Counted from the stretch's first letter, positions 1 through 6,393 are shown. The stretch: 9,644 nt of DNA from Dehalococcoidia bacterium UBA1123 (GCA_002313895.1 DCAW01000014.1:1-9644); one strand, 5' to 3'. Numbers and translations are program-made. The notes: generated from the sequence alone by a model not told the origin.

Positions 1-138
1 TTAGGCGCGCTCAGAGTGTTGGAGAAAAGTATTGCCCTGGCTGTGCCTGAAGGGGATATCTACAGGCGCCATGCAAGAGGCGCTAGAAGCGTCGTTGGGA
101 CCCAGAAGCCAAAGGTCTGTCTGCGCCGTTTACAGAAT
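1..138. other. Downstream flank of rsgA, no gene recognised
   Basis: This short stretch follows the rsgA stop codon on the minus strand. A minus-strand frame is open from 129 and ends in a TAA at bases 3-1, with one ATG at 72-70. Its 23-residue product resembles nothing I know and has no good ribosome binding site. A small hairpin (GCGCC at 66-70 with GGCGC at 79-83) is present but no T-tract follows it, so I do not call it a terminator. Confidence 0.4.
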
Positions 139-1377
139 TTACTCCGGAAGCTCCTCCCAGATGAGGCCGTAGCTGTGTGCGCGGGACTCGGGGATCAGGC
201 CGGCTTCCTCGGCGGCCTGGACCGCGCAGTCCGGCTCTGTGATATGAGAGCAGTTGCTGAACCGACAGCCAGGCGCAAAGGCCAGAATATCCGGGAAGTA
301 GTCCTGAAGCTCGATTCGCGTCAACCCTCCGAGACCAAACTCCTTGATGCCCGGCGTGTCGGCCACGTAGCCGCCAACATCCAGCTTCAGCAAGGTTGAT
401 TGGGTGGTCGTGTGCTGGCCCTGTCCGTTGACCTCGCTGACCGCTTTGGTGCGTAGTTTCAGCTCTGGCTGGACGGCCGAAAGAAGGGAGCTTTTGCCTG
501 TTCCTGACATCCCCACAACAGCAGTGGTGCGGTCTCGCAGGGCTTCTCGGAGTTCGTCCACGCCGACGCCCTCGGTGGCGCTGGTGCGAAGGACCCGTTT
601 CCCCAGGTCGTAGTAAGGTTGGACGGTAGCCTCGTAATCGTCGTCCTCGGTCATAAGGTCGACCTTGTTGATGCAGATGAGCGGCTCGATTCCAGTGCGT
701 TGGGCAACGACCAGATAGCGGTCAATCAATTCCAACCATATAGTCGGGTTCCACCACGCGGACACGATCAGCAGAAGGTCAACATTGGCGGCGATCACTT
801 GCTGTTTAGGCGCGAGAAACTGGTCTGGCCGAGCAAGAATCGTCTGTCGAGGCAGGACTTCTTCAATCACCAAACCGTTGGCGCCGTCCTCGGTCACCAT
901 CACCTGGTCCCCCACGGCCACGGGGTTAATGAAGCCTGTCTCGATCTCGGTCAGAATGCCGCGCACGGTGCAGTTGAACTCTTTACCGTCCATCAGCGCG
1001 CGGGCCCGCAACCCACCTGCGGCGATCACAAGCGCCTGCTGTCCTGTCGCGGTTTTCGCGACTGAAACGGCCTGTTCGCGCTGCCGGGCGTCAGTCTGTA
1101 GCACGGCTTTCTCGACCTCACGGCGTCGGTCGTGCTCGTCTCGGGACATCACTCGCTCCAACGGGTCGTAGTCCAACTCGTCCTCACCTCGGAACGCTTC
1201 GTCGGTCCAGTCCTTGCGCCGGACACGCCTGCGCCTGCCCTTTCCGCCGGTCCTGAATCGTTTGCTTGCTTCGCTTTCTTTGGCCAGTTGCTTTCTCCGG
1301 TCTGATTCGGCCACGTTAACATGGGGTTGTTCGACCCTCCTGGCATGTTCAGGAGGCAGATTATTCTCGGACGTCAA
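139..1377 (-). CDS. rsgA: Ribosome small-subunit-dependent GTPase RsgA with basic N-terminal extension
   Basis: RsgA (YjeQ) is a cytoplasmic, circularly permuted GTPase that acts late in 30S subunit maturation. The permuted motif order is visible in the 412-residue product: G4 NKVD at 237-240, P-loop GMSGTGKSS at 289-297, switch I GQHTTT at about 320-325, and G3 DTPG at 340-343. An OB-fold region at roughly 108-180 precedes the GTPase domain. A C-terminal zinc site with Cys371, Cys376, His378 and Cys384 follows it. The start is a TTG, chosen because AAGGA (1389-1385) lies 7 nt upstream and no better start precedes it. Family members are usually about 290-350 residues. The excess here is a roughly 100-residue charged N-terminus with a basic cluster (KGRRRRVRRK, 46-55), which may be an rRNA-binding tail. 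Transcription probably comes from the promoter at 1783-1811 through a long leader, or from an unseen closer promoter. Confidence 0.96.
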   Translation of the reverse strand: MTSENNLPPEHARRVEQPHVNVAESDRRKQLAKESEASKRFRTGGKGRRRRVRRKDWTDEAFRGEDELDYDPLERVMSRDEHDRRREVEKAVLQTDARQREQAVSVAKTATGQQALVIAAGGLRARALMDGKEFNCTVRGILTEIETGFINPVAVGDQVMVTEDGANGLVIEEVLPRQTILARPDQFLAPKQQVIAANVDLLLIVSAWWNPTIWLELIDRYLVVAQRTGIEPLICINKVDLMTEDDDYEATVQPYYDLGKRVLRTSATEGVGVDELREALRDRTTAVVGMSGTGKSSLLSAVQPELKLRTKAVSEVNGQGQHTTTQSTLLKLDVGGYVADTPGIKEFGLGGLTRIELQDYFPDILAFAPGCRFSNCSHITEPDCAVQAAEEAGLIPESRAHSYGLIWEELPE

Positions 1378-1384
1378 TTTTGAT

Positions 1385-1389
1385 TCCTT
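1385..1389 (-). promoter_or_regulatory. Ribosome binding site of rsgA, fixes a TTG start
   Basis: AAGGA on the minus strand lies 7 nt before the TTG at 1377-1375. The next in-frame ATG is codon 77 and would cut away most of the basic extension, so this site is the main reason for accepting the TTG start. Confidence 0.7.
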
Positions 1390-1458
1390 CGTGCCGGATG
1401 GTTGGTAATCAGTGTTGACATTCGACCAACGGTTAGTAACACGTGCCCAACAATGAAA

Positions 1459-1483
1459 GCCATGAATCTCACGGACTCATAGC
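1459..1483 (-). repeat. Second hairpin in the rsgA leader, related to the terminator hairpin
   Basis: GCCATGA (1459-1465) pairs with TCATAGC (1477-1483), with one G-U pair. On the minus strand it has ATGAGTC on the 5' side, TCATGGCTTT on the 3' side, and a short spacing between them. The terminator hairpin about 100 nt upstream in the transcript shares these elements, so the two look like a degenerate duplication. The T-run after this copy is interrupted, so it is a weak terminator at best. Confidence 0.35.
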
Positions 1484-1558
1484 CCTTGTCGTTCTTCCTC
1501 CCTGCTCGATCAACGGATAATTCGATGTCGGGGCTTGGGAGAGAAAGTCCCTGTAACC

Positions 1559-1596
1559 AAAAAGCCATGAGCTGCGCGCTTTGCCGCTCATGACTC
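1559..1596 (-). terminator. Terminator-like hairpin inside the rsgA leader
   Basis: On the minus strand an 11-bp stem, including two G-U pairs, runs through a perfect CATGAGC/GCTCATG core (1592-1586 and 1572-1566). It has a 13-nt loop and leads into five T residues at 1563-1559. It stands about 180 nt downstream of the predicted start and about 180 nt before rsgA. It could therefore end a small RNA or act as an attenuator. The large loop makes it less than ideal as an intrinsic terminator. Confidence 0.5.
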
Positions 1597-1651
1597 ATCC
1601 GGTATGGAGTGTGACTAACCAAATTCAAATGATATGTAAGTTGAACCTGGG

Positions 1652-1729
1652 TTAGTGTCTCCGCCCGCTGAGACTGCGGCAGGCAATGCGACACGTACCA
1701 AACTGTGTATTCCGCACAGAACGTGACAT
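1652..1729 (-). CDS. Possible 25-aa Arg-rich leader peptide
   Basis: An ATG at 1729-1727 stands 8 nt after AAAAGGAGG (1746-1738), one of the strongest ribosome binding sites in the window, and about 47 nt from the predicted transcription start. The 25-residue product begins MSRSVRNTQF and has six Arg, two Cys and a C-terminal GRRH. Its TAA stop (1654-1652) lies inside the 5' arm of the ACTAACC/GGTTAGT helix, so a ribosome finishing translation would melt that helix. This is the geometry of a leader peptide that couples translation to RNA folding. No homologue is recognised. The ribosome binding site may instead be fortuitous within a non-coding RNA. Confidence 0.35.
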   Translation of the reverse strand: MSRSVRNTQFGTCRIACRSLSGRRH

Positions 1730-1782
1730 GTATAGTGCCTCCTTTTCTCAGCGTTGTGGCGCGGTTCGCGCCTGTTGCGGAG

Positions 1783-1811
1783 ATTATAACGCCGCCTCTG
1801 GGTATAATCAA
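1783..1811 (-). promoter_or_regulatory. Sigma70-type promoter reading toward rsgA
   Basis: The minus strand carries TTGATT (1811-1806), exactly 17 nt of spacer, and a perfect TATAAT (1788-1783). The predicted start is near 1776, about 400 nt upstream of rsgA. The -35 box overlaps the plus-strand TATAAT at 1803-1808, so polymerases on the two strands would compete for this site. Confidence 0.65.
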
Positions 1812-1898
1812 CCTGAATTATTCCAATTTTTCAGGATTGAATGAAAACCAGGCCTAACGCGAGAATCGAAATGTTCGTAGTCAGAGACCGACAGGATC

Positions 1899-3035
1899 AT
1901 GAAGATTACTGAATCAACAATCCTCACCCCTGGTCGCTATACCAGAGCAGGGAACCACAACCCTGAACTCCCGATCATCGAGGTTGAAGCTGACGGCGTC
2001 GTGTTGGACATGGCTGGAGCGGTTCTGGATGGCGAAGATTTCTCAGGGGTCGGGATTCTCGTGCGCGGGCGGTCTGACGTTACGATCCGAAACGGAATGA
2101 TCCGAGGTTTCTACCAGGGCTTGCAGATTGAGAATTGTCAGAGAGTCACGATTGAGAACTGCGTCGTTTCGGATAATCACAACCCTGTGGACGCCGGTTG
2201 GCTAGCGGACACAGCGAACCCGAGCGAGGACGGTTTCGGGGGCGGAATACATCTGTCGCACGTCACGGATAGTCTCATCGAAGGCAACACGACGACTAAC
2301 AACTTCAATGGACTCGACCTCGTGCGCTGTGAGAGAGTGACTGTGCGAGGAAACGATGCCTCAAACAGCGGCAACGTTGGACTCCACCTGTTAGCGTCCT
2401 GCGACAACATTATCGAGGACAACCGAGCCGACCACTGCATTCGTTTTGCTGGGCGTTTCTGGAACGACACTGCGGACTCGGCAGGCATCTTGCTGGAGGA
2501 GTTTTCCCATCGCAATCGGATCGTGGGCAACAGTTTGCGATCCGGCGGCGACGGTTTCTTCATTAGGGCCAACAATCGACACCCCAGCAATGACAATTTT
2601 ATCGCTCGAAACGATGGCAGTTTCTCTCCTAACAACGCCTTCGAGGCCACATTCTCGGATGGCAATGTTTTCGAGGGTAACCAGGCTTCGTTTTCCAATT
2701 ACGGATTCTGGCTAGGTTATTCTCGAAACACGACGGTCAGGGACAATCGCGTTATCTCCAACAGGACTGACGGTGTGGCCATCGAGCACGGGTGCAACAA
2801 TACAATCGAGGCTAACGAAATCAGAGGCAATCTGTGCGGCGTCAGGCTGTGGTGGTCTCCATCGCCGATAGGCGATGATCCGTCCGAGAACTACGCGGTT
2901 CGGGAAAACACTTTCAGCAAATCAAGACAGTATGGTGTGCACTGTCTCGACACGCGAAATGTCGAAATGTCTAGCAATCGGTTCAACAACAATTCTCAGG
3001 ATTTCCGGCAGGTGTGGGAATATTTGAAAGGTTAG
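1899..3035 (+). CDS. Right-handed parallel beta-helix repeat protein, NosD-like
   Basis: The 378-residue product has about twelve successive coils of roughly 22-23 residues. Each follows a pattern such as V-x-I-x-x-N-x-x-x-x-N/G-x-x-G, for example NCQRVTIENCVVSDN and RCERVTVRGNDASNSGNVG, with stacked Asn positions. This is the parallel beta-helix (CASH/NosD-type) architecture shared by carbohydrate-acting enzymes, adhesins and carbohydrate-binding proteins. Residues 1-46 form a likely N-terminal cap. No catalytic set of a known lyase or hydrolase is evident. There is no signal peptide or membrane segment, which is unusual because many relatives are exported. The ATG follows an AGGA by only 2 nt, a poor spacing, but an in-frame TAG at 1878 leaves no good upstream alternative. 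The gene stands alone and ends 12 nt from the convergent CoA-transferase operon. The substrate is unknown. Confidence 0.88.
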   Translation: MKITESTILTPGRYTRAGNHNPELPIIEVEADGVVLDMAGAVLDGEDFSGVGILVRGRSDVTIRNGMIRGFYQGLQIENCQRVTIENCVVSDNHNPVDAGWLADTANPSEDGFGGGIHLSHVTDSLIEGNTTTNNFNGLDLVRCERVTVRGNDASNSGNVGLHLLASCDNIIEDNRADHCIRFAGRFWNDTADSAGILLEEFSHRNRIVGNSLRSGGDGFFIRANNRHPSNDNFIARNDGSFSPNNAFEATFSDGNVFEGNQASFSNYGFWLGYSRNTTVRDNRVISNRTDGVAIEHGCNNTIEANEIRGNLCGVRLWWSPSPIGDDPSENYAVRENTFSKSRQYGVHCLDTRNVEMSSNRFNNNSQDFRQVWEYLKG

Positions 3036-3047
3036 GGCAGCAAATAC

Positions 3048-4310
3048 TCAATCGTCGCCGGGGTCATCTCCAGTGACACCCTGGCTCTCCAGGCTGGCGT
3101 ACTCAGAATCGCTAACGCCAAGATGTTGTTTCAGGACCGCCTCGCTGTGCTGTCCTAGAGTCGGGGCCGGCCTGTGGATGCGGCCTGGTGTTTCCGACAG
3201 GCTGAATGGCACACCCGCAATCGAGTAGGGACCTGTCGCCGGGTGGTCAACTGTCTCAAAGAATCCTCTAGCTTTGTGTTGAGGGTTTTCTGGGACCTCC
3301 AATGCCTTCATCACGGCTGACGAGGGGATTTTTTGCGCCTGCAATACCTCTGCTGTTTTCGTCGAGTCTCGATTCAGAGTCCAGGATTGGACGATGGAAT
3401 CGAGCTTTTCGGTATGCTGAAGACGGTCTTCGGCGGTGGCGAAATGAACATCTGAAGCCAGTTCGGGCCGGCCCATGACCTCGCAGAGCCTTTCCCATTC
3501 GGTGTCCGAACGCACTGCTATCGCAACCCAGGAATCCTCGCCTCGGCACCGATAGAATCCGTGAGGAGCCATGCGTCTGTCCCGATTGCCCATCCGTTGC
3601 GGGACGCGCCCACCTACTGTGTGCTCCAAAATCTGATCGGTGATGTAAGTTGTGGCGGTCTCCTGTTGGGAGAGGTCGATGTACTGGCCTTTTCCGGTGC
3701 GCGCTCGATGTCGAATCGCGATTAGCAGGGCTGCGAAGCCCATCATGCCGGATATTGCGTCTGTGTGCATGGTCCCGGAGTTCATTGGCTGGCCGTCTGG
3801 GTAGCCCAGCAAGGACGATATGCCCGACATTGGCTCAGTCGTCCCGCCGTTGCCGGGGTACATAGCGTAGGGACCGGACGCCCCGAATGACGGCATGCGC
3901 ATCATGATGATGGTGGGGTTGATCTGCCTCAGCATCGGATATTCTAGCCCGAAATTGGGGATGACGCGGGCCGAGTAGTTCTCTGCCAAGAGGTCGGATG
4001 TTGAGACCAGGTCCAGAAAAAGGCTTTTGCCTTCCTCCGAGTTCAGATCCAGAGTGATTCCCAGTTTTGATGTGTTTACGGCATTGAACAGCGCGTTGCG
4101 ATCGTAGGGCCGCGTTCCCGGCTCTCCGTTGGGATACTGGCCCCGGTTGTGAGGTGGGTATCCGCCGCGCCAGACGTCGGGCCTGCTGAGCGCCTCGACC
4201 TGAATGACCTCAGCTCCCATGTTCGCGAGAAGCTGGGTGGTCAGCGCTCCTGACCAGGCCTGGGTCAAGACGACGGCGCGGAGGCGTTCGAGAGGCAGTT
4301 TTGAGCTCAA
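3048..4310 (-). CDS. CaiB/BaiF (class III) CoA-transferase, subunit B, with catalytic Asp
   Basis: Class III CoA-transferases move CoA from a donor thioester to an acceptor carboxylate. With the TTG start the product is 420 residues, normal for the family. It opens with the family N-terminus (LERLRAVVLTQAWSG, then NMGAEVIQVE), followed by NTSKLGITLDL and NYSARVIPNFGL. The segment MHTDAISGMMGF carries the expected catalytic Asp184 (Asp191 if the GTG is used), followed by RTGKGQYIDLSQQE. A C-terminal LGQHSEAVL motif is typical. I prefer the TTG at 4310 because GAGGA (4321-4317) lies 6 nt upstream and the TTG overlaps the preceding stop as TTGA. An alternative GTG at 4331 adds seven residues and lacks a clear ribosome binding site. 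This is the last gene of the operon, translationally coupled to the paralogue before it. Substrates cannot be read from the sequence. Confidence 0.93.
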   Translation of the reverse strand: MSSKLPLERLRAVVLTQAWSGALTTQLLANMGAEVIQVEALSRPDVWRGGYPPHNRGQYPNGEPGTRPYDRNALFNAVNTSKLGITLDLNSEEGKSLFLDLVSTSDLLAENYSARVIPNFGLEYPMLRQINPTIIMMRMPSFGASGPYAMYPGNGGTTEPMSGISSLLGYPDGQPMNSGTMHTDAISGMMGFAALLIAIRHRARTGKGQYIDLSQQETATTYITDQILEHTVGGRVPQRMGNRDRRMAPHGFYRCRGEDSWVAIAVRSDTEWERLCEVMGRPELASDVHFATAEDRLQHTEKLDSIVQSWTLNRDSTKTAEVLQAQKIPSSAVMKALEVPENPQHKARGFFETVDHPATGPYSIAGVPFSLSETPGRIHRPAPTLGQHSEAVLKQHLGVSDSEYASLESQGVTGDDPGDD

Positions 4311-5503
4311 ATCACGTCCTCGTTTCGCCACTGGTCAAGTTGTTGGTCGCTGTGCCCAAGCATCTGCCCGAATACTTCTGAGTTGTGCTGGCCGAGGCTT
4401 GGAGCGTAAGTCCTGATCTCCCAGGGGGTCGCAGACATCTTGAACGGCGCTCCCGGCATTTTTTGTGTCTCACTTTTGCCGTTCTGGGATGACTGGCTTA
4501 TGGGGACGAAAAAACCGCGTTTTATCATATGTTCGTCGTTTACTAGCTGTTCGATGTCCAGAGTCATGCCCACGTTGATGCGAAGAGGGCTGAGGCCGTG
4601 ATAAAGCTCCTGCATGGTGAAGCGTTCGAGCCGGGGAGTGATGAGTTCGGCCAACTCGGCAGTATTGGCCCGACGATCCTCTGGCGTGGCGAATCGCGGG
4701 TCGTCGGCTATTTCCGGCTCTTCGAAAAACAGCCACAGATGCGCCCATGTCGGCTGGTGCCGCACGTTCAACGCCACGTAGCCGTCCTTGCAGGGCAGAA
4801 GTCCTGAAGGGAGTCCGGGAAACCGCCGTTTTTGTGAAACGCCGGTGTGCTGAGATGCCAGTAGCTGAGGGGCGAAAGCGGCGGTCACTGCCTCCAGCGT
4901 CGAGACATCCACTTGCTGTCCGACGCCGCTGATGTCTCGGTAAATTAGAGCCGTGGCAGCTCCCAAAAAGGCGCATGTCCCGGCGTGGAAATGGCTCTGA
5001 TTGCCAGGTTCTTTCAGCGGCTCTTGATCTGGAGTGCCGTTAACATAGCCGATGCCGGATGCTGCGTACTGAACGATGTCCGTTGCCTGATAATCACGCC
5101 ACGGGCCGGTTTGACCGAAGGGGGTGATCGAGACCAGGATGGCGTCGTCTCGTAGCTTCCGAATCTCGGAATACCCGAAGCCCATCTGGCGCATGGCCTC
5201 GGGAGGGTAGCTCTCAACAACGATGCCCGCTTCGGGGATCAGTTCTCGCAACAGGCTCCGGCCTGCTGGCGTCGTTGCGTCCAGCGTGACGCACCGTTTG
5301 TTGGTGTTCAGGTACTGAAAAATGCCGCTGGCTTCGGGGTCGTCTTCATCGTCGGGAAATGGGCCGAGGCGTCTTGATTCGTCTCCTGTTGGAGGTTCGA
5401 CCTTGATCACGTCAGCCCCGAAATCGGCGAACAGTTTGGAGCAGAACGGCCCAGCAATGCCTGTGGACAGGTCAATGACTCGAACGTCGGAGAACGCCGT
5501 CAT
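4307..5503 (-). CDS. CaiB/BaiF (class III) CoA-transferase, subunit A, catalytic Asp replaced by His
   Basis: The 398-residue product is a full-length class III CoA-transferase: SDVRVIDLSTGIAGPF, ADFGADVIKVEPP, NTNKRCVTLD, VVESYPPEAMRQMGFGY, SGVGQQVDVSTLEAV, and a C-terminal APSLGQHNSEVF. Aligning the segment before GVGQQVDVS with its neighbour puts His171 (in QSHFHAG) where family enzymes carry the Asp that forms the acyl anhydride intermediate. It may therefore be a non-catalytic partner, or belong to a branch with different chemistry. The ATG at 5503-5501 overlaps the crotonase stop as ATGA, so translation is probably coupled. Only a distant GGAG lies upstream. The next gene, a paralogue with the Asp intact, overlaps it by 4 nt, which fits a two-subunit transferase. 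The donor and acceptor are unknown. Confidence 0.93.
   Translation of the reverse strand: MTAFSDVRVIDLSTGIAGPFCSKLFADFGADVIKVEPPTGDESRRLGPFPDDEDDPEASGIFQYLNTNKRCVTLDATTPAGRSLLRELIPEAGIVVESYPPEAMRQMGFGYSEIRKLRDDAILVSITPFGQTGPWRDYQATDIVQYAASGIGYVNGTPDQEPLKEPGNQSHFHAGTCAFLGAATALIYRDISGVGQQVDVSTLEAVTAAFAPQLLASQHTGVSQKRRFPGLPSGLLPCKDGYVALNVRHQPTWAHLWLFFEEPEIADDPRFATPEDRRANTAELAELITPRLERFTMQELYHGLSPLRINVGMTLDIEQLVNDEHMIKRGFFVPISQSSQNGKSETQKMPGAPFKMSATPWEIRTYAPSLGQHNSEVFGQMLGHSDQQLDQWRNEDVI
4317..4321 (-). promoter_or_regulatory. Ribosome binding site for a TTG restart at an operon overlap
   Basis: GAGGA on the minus strand lies inside the last codons of the upstream CoA-transferase, 6 nt before the TTG at 4310-4308. 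That TTG shares TTGA with the upstream TGA stop (4309-4307). This favours coupled re-initiation over the GTG at 4331. Confidence 0.6.
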
Positions 5504-6345
5504 GCGCTGGGGTTGTCTCCGAATCGGGCGTCGCGTTCGCGGGCGCGAGCGATTCCTGTGGGGCCATCTTCCTCTTTGTTCATCTCCCTACGGTATCCGG
5601 TGGCTGAGCTATAGACGTGGAAGGAGCTCATGATGCCGTTATGGAATCCAGCCTCGTCCTGCGCCATATTGATCGACATTTTGGCCAGCCTGACGGCCAT
5701 CGGGTCTTGGAGCGCGATACGCTCTGCCAGCGCCATTGTTTCCGATTCCAGATCAGCCCGCGAGACGACCCTGTTGACGAGACCGATTCTCTGGGCTTCG
5801 TCGGCTGAAATCCAGTCGCCGGTGAACAGGTATTCTTTAGCTCGCCGAAAACCGATCTCCCACGGTAGGCTCGCGTACTGGACGTGAGGGCCGCCCCAAC
5901 GAACGGTGCGGTCGGAGAATCGGGCGTCGTCAGATGCGACTATGAGATCGCAGGCGGTGGCGAGAATCAGGCCGCCCATGATGCAATAACCCTGCACCTG
6001 AGCGATGGTCGGCTTGGGGAAGTTCCTCCATCGCAGCGTGTTGGCGACGTTCAACTCCCAAGACCTCTTGTAGGCTCCGGCATATCCTGGTTGAATGGGC
6101 CGTTCTTTGCGGTCTTCCATCTCCTCGGCGCTTCCCAGGTCGTGACCAGCTGAGAAATGTTCTCCCGCTCCAGCGATGATGACCACTCGCACGCTATCGT
6201 CGTCAACGGCGATGTCCAGAACGACGTCCAGCTCCTCACGCATGATCCGGCTCTGGGCGTTGAGAACGTGAGGGCGGTTGACCGTCACCTTCAGAACCGC
6301 GTCCTGTTGATCCACCAGAAGGGCTGAATACTCGCCATACGTCAT
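5500..6345 (-). CDS. Crotonase-fold (enoyl-CoA hydratase/isomerase family) protein lacking hydratase glutamates
   Basis: The 281-residue product has the crotonase fold: NRPHVLNAQ near the N-terminus, the first oxyanion-hole loop GEHFSAGHDL (61-70), the second at QGYCIMGGLIL (118-128), and ACDLIVASDDARFSD. A helical C-terminus with IGLVNRVV and MAVRLAKMSINMAQ follows. The two acid/base glutamates of true hydratases are absent: Ile127 stands at the first position and Thr147 at the second. CoA binding and enolate stabilisation should be intact, but classical hydration of an enoyl-CoA is unlikely. Isomerase, thioesterase or C-C bond chemistry are alternatives. I recall an actinobacterial branch annotated as enoyl-CoA hydratase with similar GGLxLA and FSD motifs. 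The ATG is well supported by AGGAG (6357-6353) 7 nt upstream. It is the first gene of the three-gene operon. Confidence 0.93.
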   Translation of the reverse strand: MTYGEYSALLVDQQDAVLKVTVNRPHVLNAQSRIMREELDVVLDIAVDDDSVRVVIIAGAGEHFSAGHDLGSAEEMEDRKERPIQPGYAGAYKRSWELNVANTLRWRNFPKPTIAQVQGYCIMGGLILATACDLIVASDDARFSDRTVRWGGPHVQYASLPWEIGFRRAKEYLFTGDWISADEAQRIGLVNRVVSRADLESETMALAERIALQDPMAVRLAKMSINMAQDEAGFHNGIMSSFHVYSSATGYRREMNKEEDGPTGIARARERDARFGDNPSA

Positions 6346-6393
6346 CGGAGGTCTCCTGTCGAAGGCTACAGTTGGGGTCGTCGCGAGGGAATG

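Larger units (their letters stand above)
1559..1776 (-). ncRNA. Candidate structured small RNA or attenuated leader upstream of rsgA
   Basis: The predicted transcript is about 218 nt, from the promoter at 1783-1811 to the T-run at 1559. Seen from its 5' end the helices are: a perfect 6-bp GC hairpin with a 3-nt loop (1772-1758); CACGT/ACGTG (1725-1721 with 1696-1692) enclosing CTGTG/CACAG; GTCTC/GAGAC (1674-1670 with 1661-1657); ACTAACC/GGTTAGT (1656-1650 with 1620-1614) enclosing TTCAA/TTGAA; and the terminator-like stem. The third and fourth helices abut directly, allowing coaxial stacking. It does not match the signatures I know for RNase P RNA, tmRNA, SRP RNA, 6S RNA or common riboswitches. 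Structure in a single sequence can arise by chance, so the call rests on the combination of promoter, helices and terminator. Confidence 0.35.
1378..1898. other. 521-nt divergent intergenic region between rsgA and the beta-helix gene
   Basis: No conventional protein gene is recognised here. Read on the minus strand, the region holds a sigma70-like promoter, a hairpin-rich leader, a 25-codon ORF with a strong ribosome binding site, a terminator-like hairpin, and a second related hairpin. Closest to rsgA is a 6-bp dyad (GTTGGT 1401-1406 with ACCAAC 1425-1430). A 145-codon minus-strand frame (1811-1374) spans nearly the whole region. Its only upstream start is a TTG lying inside the -35 box, its product resembles no family, and it crosses the hairpins, so I treat it as chance. 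On the plus strand TATAAT at 1803-1808 could serve the beta-helix gene, but no convincing -35 accompanies it. A dyad, CCTGAA (1812-1817) with TTCAGG (1830-1835), lies next to both promoters and could be an operator. Confidence 0.6.

Noticed and set aside
16..399. 127-codon plus-strand open frame at the left edge
   Set aside because: Most of it is antisense to the well-supported rsgA 3' end, and the product looks like nothing known.
1527..1555. GAGAAAGTCC resembling a conserved RNase P RNA segment (plus strand)
   Set aside because: The other universally conserved RNase P RNA segments are not found at the expected distances.
1461..1600. Hammerhead-ribozyme-like strings (CGGATGAGTC and ATGAGTCCGTGAG, minus strand)
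   Set aside because: The obligatory core (CUGAUGA, GAAA and a cleavage triplet in the right three-helix order) is not present.
1797..1808. TATAAT as a full plus-strand promoter for the beta-helix gene
   Set aside because: The -10 is perfect but the best -35 candidate (TTGCGG, 1775-1780) is 22 nt away, so I mention it only within the intergenic description.
1374..1811. 145-codon minus-strand open frame upstream of rsgA
   Set aside because: Its only upstream start is a TTG inside the -35 box of the predicted promoter. The product resembles no family and the frame crosses several hairpins, so a chance open frame is more likely.
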